A stretch of DNA of 64,000 nt from Flectonema sp. DT1601. Its lineage: Eukaryota; Euglenozoa; Diplonemea; Diplonemida; Diplonemidae. The translations under genes and the position numbers were made by a program. Positions 55,101-64,000 of the stretch are shown piece after piece. Below the pieces are notes generated by a model. It saw only the letters and a program-made list of their open reading frames with translations. It ran no database searches and had not been told where the DNA came from. The stretch is taken from NCBI GenBank assembly GCA_964019425.1, contig OZ025810.1, positions 372,001-436,000 on the forward strand, written 5' to 3'. Numbering within the stretch: the first letter of the stretch is position 1; the number at the start of each line of letters is the position of its first letter.

Positions 55101-56350
55101 TCAGCAGCTTTCTCTGTTGTTAGTAGTTTTTCGAATTGACTGTCTCCAGATCCAGTTGTTGTTTTTATTAATTCAATTTTTAATTCTGATGATGACGTTC
55201 CCCAAATATCAGAAGCAGCATCAACAAGATTCTCAGTTGATGGTTCAACCTTGCAGCTATCACTGTCAATTGGAACAAACTTAACCTGAAGTAAATGCAT
55301 GATGCCAGCTACAGCTTTCCAAAGACCTTCTTTATCTTCTTGTAAGAAACCACAATTATCCATTGCAGTGAGGCATATATCAAAATCTTCATGGTCATCA
55401 ACACCAGGGATATCGATGCAGTTACCAGCGTTGGTATGATATGCTTCAGGGGCTGCTAGACCGTAATTGGATGCATCTTTTCCTTTTACTAGTAAGTAGA
55501 ATGCGTGATAAACTCTCTCTCCAGGTGATGCAGTCACAATTCTAGACTTCTCAAGGAGATATTTTATTGTAAAAGCCCCTACCAAGAATCCGTCAGGTGC
55601 GAATTGAACTTTCATAAATTTACCAAAACGAGAACTGTTTGGATTTCGAACCGTTTTCGCATTACCGAAACCTTCCAAAATAGGACTCGCTTGCTCAATA
55701 CTAAAAGCGATTTGCCTCGCAGCTTCCTTTGCTTCATCTGAACCAGTCATACATGAAATAGCACCCATGTATTTCATTACAATCTTTGCTGCTTCAGTTT
55801 TACCAGCTCCGCTCTCACCAGATATTAATATACATTGATTGTGATTGTCTCTACGTAGTTCAAAATAGGTGTTGTGGGCTTGGGCCCATGAGTGTGGTCG
55901 GTTTTCTTTTATTACTTCTCCTTCAGCAAGATATCTAGGCATGTATTCCTCCATGTAATGAGGAATTTTAAAATTCCAAGGGTTCAATGCGACGACAATA
56001 GCACCGATGTTAGTGTAGACGATATTCTTCATGTATCTTATGAATAAACACCTTTGAATTGTTGCGTCATGAAGGACTGTTAGGTTGAGTAGATCATCAA
56101 ACTCTTCATCAACGACATCTTCTCTAACTGGCCATATCTGATCATCTGATAATTTCACGCATTCTGCTAGTCCGCCTTCTGTTACCTCTGACGCACTTGG
56201 ATTTTCTCCTTCAACCTTGAAGTGTTTCCCACAATCCTCAATGACTGTACCGATAGCCCATGCATAGTTTGGATCAAAGTAGAATACCTTAGCTCCGGGT
56301 TGACATAGCGCTCGGTTCAATCGCTCGTCATCTTTTAGCTTCCCGGCCAT
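52106..56350 (-). CDS. Unconventional myosin heavy chain
   Basis: A 1,414-residue single exon. An N-terminal SH3-like subdomain (AKVFYFDPNYAWAIGTVIE) leads into a full motor: P-loop GESGAGKT at 178-185, switch I NPNSSRFGKF near 237, switch II DIFGFEDF near 464 and an actin-binding stretch NPHWIRCVKPHP near 655. The converter is at about 690-760. The neck has one weak IQ-like segment (ARAIQQKCRQWLQR). The tail (about 830-1414) has no FERM, MyTH4 or cargo-binding domain that I recognise, two charged coiled-coil stretches (LREKLQQRKIEQEKLRKAEEA; RSAKIKHRNKEIKKLQRL) and a Pro/Ser/Arg-rich end. It looks catalytically intact. The class cannot be assigned by eye; it may be a lineage-specific one. 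The start follows a spliced 5' UTR (acceptor 15 nt upstream). Confidence 0.95.
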   Translation of the reverse strand: MAGKLKDDERLNRALCQPGAKVFYFDPNYAWAIGTVIEDCGKHFKVEGENPSASEVTEGGLAECVKLSDDQIWPVREDVVDEEFDDLLNLTVLHDATIQRCLFIRYMKNIVYTNIGAIVVALNPWNFKIPHYMEEYMPRYLAEGEVIKENRPHSWAQAHNTYFELRRDNHNQCILISGESGAGKTEAAKIVMKYMGAISCMTGSDEAKEAARQIAFSIEQASPILEGFGNAKTVRNPNSSRFGKFMKVQFAPDGFLVGAFTIKYLLEKSRIVTASPGERVYHAFYLLVKGKDASNYGLAAPEAYHTNAGNCIDIPGVDDHEDFDICLTAMDNCGFLQEDKEGLWKAVAGIMHLLQVKFVPIDSDSCKVEPSTENLVDAASDIWGTSSSELKIELIKTTTGSGDSQFEKLLTTEKAADVRDALVKSLYDQLFQWEVDAINKTTDRGTGENWIGLLDIFGFEDFEINTFEQICINLANETLQNHYNDFIFTKDMAECKGEGIDVTEVVRPDNLPCLNLLRSRTGVFGLLDDECSLGKGSDQQFLDKVKDTNGKNPFFFVKKFSKNSFVINHYAASVNYTVEGWLDKNRDTLKPAMRLLMRASSIPFIANLIEAPDENAKKDTVGGFFRKQLDSLMTLINTTNPHWIRCVKPHPNKKPLQVHGVQMMVQLESSGVLGTVKIRKAGFPVRPTFEKFISRFRVIVPPEKYPPADADTKTKSKFCLSVCEAAGIEKLKAQAGLTKMFLKNEASQHLEAVRDKILKDHCNTIKKAAYYQLSISLITYKRTVLVFHTNARAIQQKCRQWLQRSAEIRKVREQERLERAKTLEMFAQKKQGAMLELDKHSENWTVPEGVKAFSDTEVDHIHNAIKNTWDETRPTVVQPDIKFSNQTINRNDLESLCSKLSDLWFSKQGDVLTEWEQNLQSQYDVGSMLCEICEAVITPKVGEQNPSRNLLKLLLSLRGNDVNVALFGNDNTPICEEILSNISSSATSTDTVGKWVKTICLAVALSEVTASPVEGFCCPINGDVNSLVSDRGEATVYVPAPIPQSASGTLVAGVSQVLDTSKISPYPGSNLIIPPFCSLHVTPDTIAFKNSLGSSNVFLKELQPLALYDSACADKRLAKLREKLQQRKIEQEKLRKAEEAKQLVHTMNRLTTTDEAAAREKVIENHSEGLTDLQGTFIVMLDLFYEAGIQWIIEVLDTHHINIRNEEHAARQLINRSFSTTRSAAETILVQSTENNFRQVLVNLEHLIYREMIKRLQTYRRELLSFNKLRSVVMDGWNKLGVAANVRSAKIKHRNKEIKKLQRLREDEFTRLRMQYEDGTQTPTHKYTRRYHHEVQVREVTHTTQSNALHPSALFLSPPQSVTVPHPISVPQTPYESLRIDRDSNMNGNPYLRGMTTPVGSPSRRSPVNSRYGS

Positions 56351-56733
56351 ACAGAAAGTTTACATCTGTAGAAGATAATAATACAACCACATCAATGATC
56401 TTTAAAGTAATAAAACCAATTGATAAGAATAAGATGTTGAAGTAGCTGTAGGAGAGAATGATTAAGGTAATTAGTAATTACAAAAAAAAAAATTTTTTTT
56501 TGATCCAAATTACACTTACGCGAAGGCCAAAGAGGCGTCGCCCCAAATCGTGACGCCCCCAAACCCGAGTATCCCAATGTTGTCCCAACAACGATTCAAA
56601 CCAAAACTAAAAAATAAAAAATAAGTGAAGCATCACTAATACAAAGGAGTTAAAAAAAAATGGGGGACGTCACCAAAAAAAGAAAAAACCTTTTGAAAAA
56701 GGAAAAGAAAATAACACAACCTCAACCAACTGT
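56351..56733 (-). other. Spliced 5' leader region of the myosin gene
   Basis: On the minus strand a strong donor CTTCGC|GTAAGT ends a leader exon at 56520. Two acceptors follow: CTCTCCTACAG near 56440 and ATCTTCTACAG 15 nt before the myosin ATG. This indicates at least one 5' UTR intron. The rest of the gap holds A-rich runs and the 3' flank of the next gene. Confidence 0.55.
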
Positions 56734-57127
56734 TTACATGGTTTCGTAGGTGTTTGGGACAGTGGTCACCTTTTCGTATCCTCCTCCCAAAATTGGCTTC
56801 TGGGCGTCAAAGTCCTGTATTGGTTAGATATTTAAAAACAAGAGCTATAATTAACCTTGCTAAAATAGCAAACACATACCTGAATAGTGAACTTGTGGTA
56901 CTTGACGTGCTCAGTCTCCTTAAGTCCGAGGTGGAGGTAGTTGGTAGCGATAGCAACTTGTCTGTTTTTTATGTTTAGTTGTGAAGACTTCTTTACGAAC
57001 ATTATTAAAAAATGTTCTCAAAACAGAAAACAATAACACACCTGCTGTAAGTCATCTTCTCCCGCCATCCATCAAGAAGTGGGGCGGTTGGTCTCATGCA
57101 AGCAACAGCAGTTCTACGGAGCGACAT
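56734..57127 (-). CDS. Small three-exon gene, 82-residue basic protein, possibly mitochondrial
   Basis: Exons 57127-57042, 56961-56880 and 56814-56734, with GT-AG introns of 80 and 65 nt; the 249 coding bases keep one frame ending in TAA. The protein starts MSLRRTAVACMRPTAP, a presequence-like stretch, then LDGWREKMTYSRQVAIATNYLHLGLKETEHV, and ends KVTTVPNTYETM. The length, basic start and W..K..Y...LGL pattern are reminiscent of small respiratory-chain or ATP synthase accessory subunits, but I cannot assign one. An acceptor-like CTTCACAG lies 28 nt upstream of the ATG. The consistent frame across three exons and both introns is the main evidence. Confidence 0.75.
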
Positions 57128-57404
57128 ATTTGTTTTCTTGTGTTTCTTTAATATCCTGTGAAGTGAGTAAGATATCATTTTTCAACATTATCAACCATCC
57201 CAAATATGCAATATAACTAATGCTCAAAAAAAAAAAACGAAAAAACAAGAAAAAAACATAATATTGCTGAGAAAAGGACACAGCCAGGATACAAATACAA
57301 TACTCAAAAAAGGACTTGAGCTGGGAAAGAAAAAAAAAAAAAAAATACAAATATGGTGTACCAATGCCATTAGACAAGAGTAGTTGCGAAAACAGATACA
57401 AAAA

Positions 57405-57895
57405 CTACTTCATTCTTGACTGGACACGTGGTGGGACGTCACTTATGAATTCGTCACAAAGTGCTACTGAATAGACTGGTCGATTTTGATAAGGACGTGG
57501 TCTTGCTAAACTCGACTGCCTAGCTCCCTCAGTGCGACGCGACGGTTCTATTTTATCGAGAGTAACATTTATAGCTGCTGTTCCTTCAGAGATAGCTTTC
57601 AATACTTTTCGTCTTCCATGTGAGAATGCATTCAAGTCAAGAACTCCCTGTTGGAAGAGGACATGAAGCTGAGTCAGTTGCTGCTGTGCAAGTGAAGCCA
57701 ACTCATCATCTCCTAACGGAAGAGGTGCCTGGTCTGATGTCTCAGATGAACAAATCGAGTCATAACTTTCATTACTTTGATAAGAATCAGCTGACCACAC
57801 AGTTGAAGATCTCTGTGGTATCATTTGTTCATATTGTCTGAAGGAATTGATAAAAGTGATATTAAGTTCGTCTGTTACCGCAGAGCGTTACTCAT
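57405..57895 (-). CDS. Small hypothetical protein, two exons
   Basis: A 17-nt first exon (57895-57879, MSNAL plus two bases) joins 57837-57405 across a 41-nt intron (GTAACA ... TTCAG), giving 149 residues. Without the join the longest frame starts at an internal Met at 57824. The protein has a Ser-rich acidic N-terminus, a central amphipathic helix (DDELASLAQQQLTQLHVLFQQGVLDL, then KVLKAISEGTAAINVTLDKI) and a basic, Pro-rich C-terminus. No family is recognised. The very short intron is the weakest point of the model. Confidence 0.55.
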
Positions 57896-57993
57896 ACAAA
57901 GTGTAAATCAACAGATTTCTAAATTAAAACAACAAAACAACTATAATTCCTTCTCGGGAGATGAGAATTATTCACACGACTAACAAAACAAAG

Positions 57994-58266
57994 CTACTGA
58001 CAACATCTAACAAAACAAGTGTGCTTTCCAGAACCAAATCCACTATCACAACTCCAGCCATTCGTAAAGGGCATGCTTTCCTCAAATCCGGAAGTCTTTT
58101 TAAATCCTCTGGCCTCGTTCTTCATTCCTCCTCCAGTCATCTGACTTCCAACAGGACAACGGACTATTGTTCTACCAGCGTCTCTATTGTAATATGAGTA
58201 GGTAGCACACTTACTACTAGCAGACCCATCTACAGGGTTTCCACCCGTTATAGAGAGTGCTGGCAT
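57994..58266 (-). CDS. Small Cys-rich protein, unknown
   Basis: 90 residues with six or seven cysteines, including CPVGSQMTGGG, WSCDSGFGSG and a C-terminal CFVRCC. This suggests a small disulfide-bonded domain of a secreted or surface protein. No signal peptide is present in the visible frame, and the frame stays open upstream to an acceptor (TTTCACAG, about 12 nt before the Met), so a 5' exon with a signal peptide may exist. Candidate donor GTGAGTACC lies near 58310, inside a tandem duplication. No family is recognised. Confidence 0.5.
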   Translation of the reverse strand: MPALSITGGNPVDGSASSKCATYSYYNRDAGRTIVRCPVGSQMTGGGMKNEARGFKKTSGFEESMPFTNGWSCDSGFGSGKHTCFVRCCQ

Positions 58267-58299
58267 AGTCTTCAGATTGACTGTGAAACGCTTTCCTTT

Positions 58300-58625
58300 A
58301 AGGTACTCACCACGCTATTCAAGATATTGTGTTACTGCTCTGTAAGAATATTATTTTACCAGTCTGCTGACACAACAAATCATACACAAGCCTCCTCAAA
58401 GCAAATTACTAAAAAGGTTGGAGTGTAAAGGCAACGGTCAGTGGGGGAAATCTCGACTTTTACAACGCAACGTTTTCTTAAGATACTCACCACGCTATTT
58501 AAGATATTATGTTAACTGTTCTGTAAGAATATTATTTTAATAAGTCTGCTGACACAACAAATCCTATAAAAAACCTCCTCTTGGCGAAAGGAGACCGCAG
58601 CAAATTACCAAATTTCGGAGTGTAA
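58300..58625 (-). repeat. Tandem duplication upstream of the Cys-rich gene
   Basis: Two diverged direct copies of about 140 bp: roughly 58300-58437 and 58482-58625. Both contain ACTCACCACGCTATT (on the minus strand a donor-like site), then TCTGTAAGAATATTATTTTA, then TCTGCTGACACAACAAATC, then a GGAGTGTAAAGG block. The unit probably includes promoter or leader sequence of the gene at 58266. Confidence 0.8.
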
Positions 58626-58830
58626 AGGGCAACCATAACATGAAATTAAATATAATCAGCTGTTGCACGCAACGACTCCAGAAAGAGGGTTGTCAAAAAA
58701 AAAAAAAAAAAAAAAAAGCATCAAAATAAAGATCAAAAACCAATTGTTATTTGACGTGTAAATGAACGTGAAGCTGGAAAGCATTTTCATTCAAAATAAC
58801 AAGGTGGCAGATTTTTAAAAAAAAAAAAAC
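58626..58830. other. Short A-rich gap
   Basis: An A run of about 22 nt at 58697-58718 and another at 58818; nothing else seen. Confidence 0.4.
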
Positions 58831-61800
58831 TTAAACAACAGAAATTGTAAAAAATTGTTTCTGTTTACTAACTATCAGAGATGCATCAATGTGGGTACAG
58901 GACTCACCATCAACCTCTGTAATGAGAATAGACTTCAAGAGCTTTGATACATGATGACCTGTTGCTGCCTTTGAATCTTCCGATAACAACAGCGTACAGG
59001 ATGATAGTGGAGACCCATCAAAAGGAATTGAAGATAGAGCAAGAACTGTTTTCCCGTCAAGAACTATTTCATACATTCCTGAGGGGTCCTTAGCAGGTGT
59101 CGCCGGAGGTGTTTCTGCTTGCTGTTTTGACACATCTTTACCAACATCACTATCCTGTGCCGGTTCACAAACAGATAGCTTTTTCCTTCCTCTTGAAAAT
59201 CCGTTCCCTTTTGTCCTCTCCCTCGATCCAAGAGTTCTGTCATTCGGGGGTCGGGCAAGTTTTCCACCTGGCTTAGCTGTAGTTTTATTTTTTCCGGTGG
59301 TTTGCTTTCCGTCCTCTGTTTTTGAAGTCCTCTTCTCGGTCTTCTGCTTCGATGACTTGTCTTCCAAATCGTTGGAGGTGTTTGTTATTTCATAATTAAC
59401 GTCAGCAGCTGAACTAATTTCTTGTTGTTTGTTAGCAGGTTCGTCCTTAGCTTGTTTTGGTTCTGTGACTTCCACCCGCTGTGTTGATTCGATATTGTCG
59501 TTCTCTTGTTTGATTGAATGAACACCAACCTGATCAGACTCATTGCAGTGTCTGCTCTCTTCTGAGATTTGAATGCTAACTTCTCCCATCTCTTTTTGAT
59601 CCATATTTTGATTTATTTTGTCTGCGCTCTCGACGACAACTGCAGTCAGATCTTCAGCAGCTTCAAAGCCATCGTTACCAATTGACTGAGAGAATGTTGC
59701 TGAAGCATTGTCTGAATTGCGTCTTTCAGGTATTGTAGAATTGTGTGACTGCGACAACCTTCTTTTGATTTCAGAATCGACAACTGATTTCGATTGTTTC
59801 GTTACGCTATCTAACGATTCTTTATCCCACATTCCTTCAGGACAGGGTAAGTCGGAAGTTGATTGTCGAATGTGAAGACCATTTGATTTTGCTAAACTAA
59901 ATCGAAATCGATTACCCCTCGGTCTACACTTGATAACAATAAAAGCAGCTGGTAGATCAGCAGAAGACACTCTGATATTTGGGAATAAATGAACATGACT
60001 ATTCGCACTAACCGACTTTCTAATCGCCAAAGCCGGAGATGTAATTGCAACATGATCAAACGTAACCGATCTAGTTAGCGACGTATCAAAGTATGCGGGT
60101 TGTAACTCAACTTGAACGTTAGTCGCTTGGGGTGTCTCACCCCCAGTGTCTACATATAGAGAAACTGTTCTCTTTGTATTACGCTGTCTTAATGTACTAT
60201 TTTTATAAGAAACTGCCTGAATAACTAATTGAAGAGATGCTAACGAACAGTTTACTAACATTAATCTAAACTGAGACGGAGATATTACCTGCAGAGTTCC
60301 AATGTTATTATCCTGTCCAATCAGGGACACACGAGAACCTGATTCCCAACTACTTGAAAATGAACATTTTTCTGGATTTAACCCAACAACATCACCAGGT
60401 AACGGACCAACAACTTGAACGTAAAGAGTTGCGGGTAAGTTAAATACGCTGGTGTCAAGATCACTGACAGTAGCAGCAGGACAGATATCAAACCATCCTG
60501 TACAAAGAACATACATCTGGACTTGTCTTGAAATTGAGTTGTTGTGTGATATTTGAGTTGCGTAGTCTTTTTGTATCTTATGTACCCCTGTTGATAGTGT
60601 CAACGGATCTTCAGACAAAGTATCGTAAAAAGACATGTCAATTGTACGGTAGCGTAGACCTGATCCAGTCATCTCATTTCTAAATAAAACGGATCTAAGT
60701 AAACTCGCAAAGGCTTTGTTTGCTAATTTACATGAAGAACAAAAATTTATCGTCAAACAGCTCGGATCGTTTGTGATTGCAGTTCCGACAAGTTCTTTTC
60801 CGTGAAACAAATTTTCTAATTTTACTATAAAATTTCCATCACTAAAATCAAATTTTAATTCGTCTCCGGGTTCGGAATCTCCTGAACTCCTCACAACAAG
60901 CGCCGCCTCAGCAAGACAACCTGATACAATATTTGTAGTAATTTTATTATTAACTGTAATCCACCCATCACCATCCATATATCCTTTATTTTTCGAATAT
61001 TCCGGTGCCCATATGTACGGGGGTTGCACCAACAACGGCAGCTTAAACCTGCCATCCGTATTTGCGTCACCCCCGTTCACTCTTAATTGGTACACGATGG
61101 TGCCAGGTTTTACCTTAGTGGCTGTGTTGGAATAACTGATACACCACATGCAGAGTTCAACTGCCTCCAGTGGGATTGCTCCGTCAGTTCTCAGAATAGA
61201 TATGGAGTTTCGATGATATTTTGAATGTTTGTCTTCTGTTTCAGGAATCGTGAAGTCTGAGAAAACGATCTTCAGAGATGACATACCAGAAGGGTTCGGT
61301 TCATCGAGAAACGCCCATCCGATGTGAACTTCTGGAGGTAATGATGAGAGGTGGCTATCAAGAGGTAGTGGTGGTTGTTCTTTTTGAATTTCTTCTTTTA
61401 TTTCAACAGCTGTTTGAGCTAATTTCGAAGCTCTATATCCACTTCGTCCTCTATTAAGTTTTGGTGATGAAGGAGGTGACAATCTCATTGATGTAATTTT
61501 TGATAAGCTATTTACAATTCCAGTTGGCGACACACGAGAACTTGTTACTGTTATTGGTTTCTTGTTCTTGACAGCTCGTACCCATATTAGCTTACCATTA
61601 TCTTCAACCCGGATGTATTCTCTGAAGTCCTCATGTTCAGACATCAACTTTCTCCTTTCTGGTTGATTAGCACACCACTGCTTCGCATCGTTTATCAGTT
61701 TCACCTTCCTCGGAGATTGCGGAGGAATATTCTTCTTTTTTTTATATTGCAACGAGTCAGCAGGATCACGGTACTCTCTCATCAACTGAATCTTCTTCCG

Positions 61801-63999
61801 ATCTCTATTAAAGAAATGTTGCTGTTCTTCTAACGATAAAAACCCAAGCTGATCTCCATTGAGATCACCACCAGTGATCGAATCAACTTTTAAGTAACCA
61901 CTATTAAAAGCAAACGTATCAGGATCATGTAATGTACAGTCTTGGAATAGCGGAGTTGCATAGCTAGCTGCGCTTCCCTGACGGAATTGAACTGGATCGT
62001 TTACTTTTCTTATGACTTGTGTTATGTCGTTTACAGGTTGTAAATTAATTTCTATGTAAGCTACAGACTCTGCAGGAAGTCCATCGTTGGCTGTGACTCT
62101 GATAATTTTTCTAACTGATTTCGGGTTCTCACTAAGACAGCTGTAGGTCAGCTGTCTTAATACCGTCAGGACGTCTGGTTTTCGAATACAACACATCTCA
62201 GCTCTGCCGATATCGCAGTCGGATTTATGTTGTGCAATCGCCAGACTGGTACTAAAGTGAATTAGTACTCCAAATGGCAATTGCGTGAAAGTTCCAATTA
62301 TCCGTCCGTCCTGTGTCTGGATTTCTTTGACTCTTTCTTTGTGTGTCAAACCCCTTCTCCTAACTTCATCGAGGATGTTTGATTTCATTTGTTGTCTTGT
62401 CTCTGCACGTACTGCCATTTGCTCTTTGATTCTAAGCTTCAGCTTGTCTTTTAAAGATTGTGGGTTTCCTGAGTCGGTATCTACGTTTACGGAACGCCGA
62501 GTAGGGTTGCTTTTGACTTCGATTTCGACTTCGGGTTGTTCCCGTTCTCCTGCTTTGAGTTATTGCTAACTTACTAACACAATAAAGCACTGCTGATGAA
62601 TAATAACAATACAATACCTGGTAAGTGATCTACAATAGTAACTTCACCTTGAGTGATCCGAAGAACATCATCGGGAGTCGCACCTTCGATTATCTCTGCG
62701 TGGATGAATCCTCCGTCCCAACCATCGTCAACTAACACTTCAAAGGGAGCAACTCTCATTGGGCCACTCTGTTCTCTGTAAGTAATACTCTGAAAGGTTG
62801 GTGGTATTTGTATTAAAGGTCCTGTTACATTAATTCGACAACTTGCACAGACTGGATCGCAGTCATCTATTTTTAAAGTTACTTCCACTATTCGAACACT
62901 CTCTTTAGAACATTCAGCTGAGAATACCAAACATTTCATCAGAGCATCAACTCTGTTGATCGTTGAAATGTCTTCTTCAGAAAATATTATTTGGATCCCT
63001 TCAGGATGGGATCCAGGTGCTTCAGTCACCCATCCAAGACGTTGGTTTTTATGTAGAACAAGTGAACCGTCTACTGTGATGTGAGACTTTTGAGGAGGAG
63101 AAAGAAGTATATTATCACCGCGAGTACTGGTTGCAGTAATAACAAGCAGATATCCAGTACTAAAGCTAGTAGTGTCTACATCAGTGACGCTACATGATGA
63201 TGCGAAATCTAAGGGATGTTGAGGAGGTATTGGTACATCTAGTCCTTCAGCTAATGGACCACTAATCCTTCTGTAAGCCATCGATAGAGTTGAGAACTCT
63301 ATGACGGTTGGATCGTCTTCAGGCACTACATCAATTAGAGTAGCTGTTCTCGCATTACTACCACACGACATTGAAAATGTCAGTTCTGCACATCTTTCCA
63401 TCGGTTCCGGGTCTTGACTCGTATTCTCAAATAGAATATTTTCCAGCAGTCCTTCCAATAACTTTGTTGTTACATTACTTCTAGTCCCGCTGTTTACTTG
63501 AAATTGAATAACACAACCTGTTCGTTCGATTACATTACCAACAACCTTACCTTCAGACTTTATGATATCATCTCTTATGAACGAAGGCTGTCGTAGACCA
63601 AGTTTATCTAAACAGCCTGGCTGTTTGATTTGTATCCTCACGGTCTCAGGTAGCTCTCTGACGCTAATTCCTTTGAGGAATCGTAAGTCATTTGTTCCTT
63701 CTTTGAATGAGAATCTTTGATTGTTCGCAGGTATCGTAAATGGTGAAATAAAAACACCAACTCCATACTCTGCTGAAAGTGAACTTGGAACTTTACCGCC
63801 AACTAAAGAAGAAGGATACTCACGATTGTCGGATTCACCAACAACAGGAGCTGAGAATGAAATATCTAATTTCACAACGAGGGGTAACTTCTCCTGAAGT
63901 GGAGTTTGTTTTTCACAGGAAACGCAGACTCTTCTGACAACTAATTGGAAGAGAGCGATGTCGTGTGTTTGCATCTCTACTTCCATTCCACAACAACTT
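58831..63999 (-). CDS. Large protein with cadherin-like beta repeats, partial at the right edge
   Basis: Exons 63999-62618 and 62549-58831 join across a 68-nt intron, phase 1 (CCAG|GTATTG ... AAGCAG|GAGAAC), giving 1,695 residues from the first Met at 63986. The frame is open to the window edge, so the 5' part is probably missing. Several beta-sandwich units of about 110 residues share a pattern of D-x-D, F-x-S/T-GYL-x-V, then G-DNxxL, then a T/S-rich strand. This is the pattern of cadherin-like repeats in large adhesins and Calx/cadherin proteins. The last 330 residues are low-complexity, Lys/Ser/Glu-rich. There is no membrane helix and no signal peptide in the visible part. It could be a soluble scaffold or the C-terminal part of a longer surface protein. 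Function unknown. Confidence 0.75.
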
Positions 64000-64000
64000 T

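Noticed and set aside
58300-58625. Short CRISPR-like or satellite array
   Set aside because: Only two long, diverged units with no regular spacers.

Overview
The window is nuclear DNA of a unicellular eukaryote. Protein genes are cut by short GT-AG introns (mostly 62-126 nt, donors usually GTATGT/GTATGA, sometimes GTGTGT or GTTTGT, acceptors ending in CAG). Intergenic DNA is full of homopolymeric A and T runs of 10-30 nt. The gene set includes a myosin, a GPR180/TMEM145-type membrane protein, a mitochondrial ribosomal protein, very large EGF/discoidin/REJ-type receptors and an ADP-ribosyltransferase giant. This fits a free-living, phagotrophic or amoeboid/flagellate protist. I cannot name the lineage from sequence alone.

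Layout. All host protein genes I can support lie on the minus strand. From left to right: a gene fragment at the edge; a uL16m gene; a five-exon type I receptor (2.2-8.4 kb); a nine-exon giant with an ADP-ribosyltransferase domain (9.3-18.9 kb); a problematic coding stretch with a repeated motif (18.9-20.1 kb); three plus-strand non-LTR retrotransposons head to tail (20.4-29.05 kb), ending 16 bp before a tRNA-Asn gene; a four-exon receptor with a long Ser/Thr stalk (31.3-37.2 kb); a small ER-type protein; a four-helix membrane protein; a cysteine desulfurase-TtcA fusion (39.8-42.6 kb); 4.5 kb without a recognisable gene; a lipidated small protein; the GPR180-like protein; a proline-rich protein; the myosin; three small genes; and the 3' part of a large protein with cadherin-like repeats running off the right edge.

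Intron joins were worked out by eye from reading-frame continuity. For every multi-exon model the exon lengths sum to a multiple of three. Two small genes and several exons are invisible to simple ORF scanning and were found this way (56734-57127, exon 10085-9942, exon 31402-31288, exon 38970-38905).

The most unusual items are the LINE array stacked upstream of one tRNA gene with repeated target-sequence footprints; a PDZ-like insert inside the reverse transcriptase of two diverged LINE families; the desulfurase-zinc finger-TtcA fusion; the roughly 2,900-residue ADP-ribosyltransferase protein with a second, degenerate ART-like module; and a dispersed element of about 90 bp found both next to the LINE array and inside an intron. 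The host genes do not form an obvious pathway. The two large receptors share discoidin-like and Cys-rich modules and suggest a surface recognition theme.
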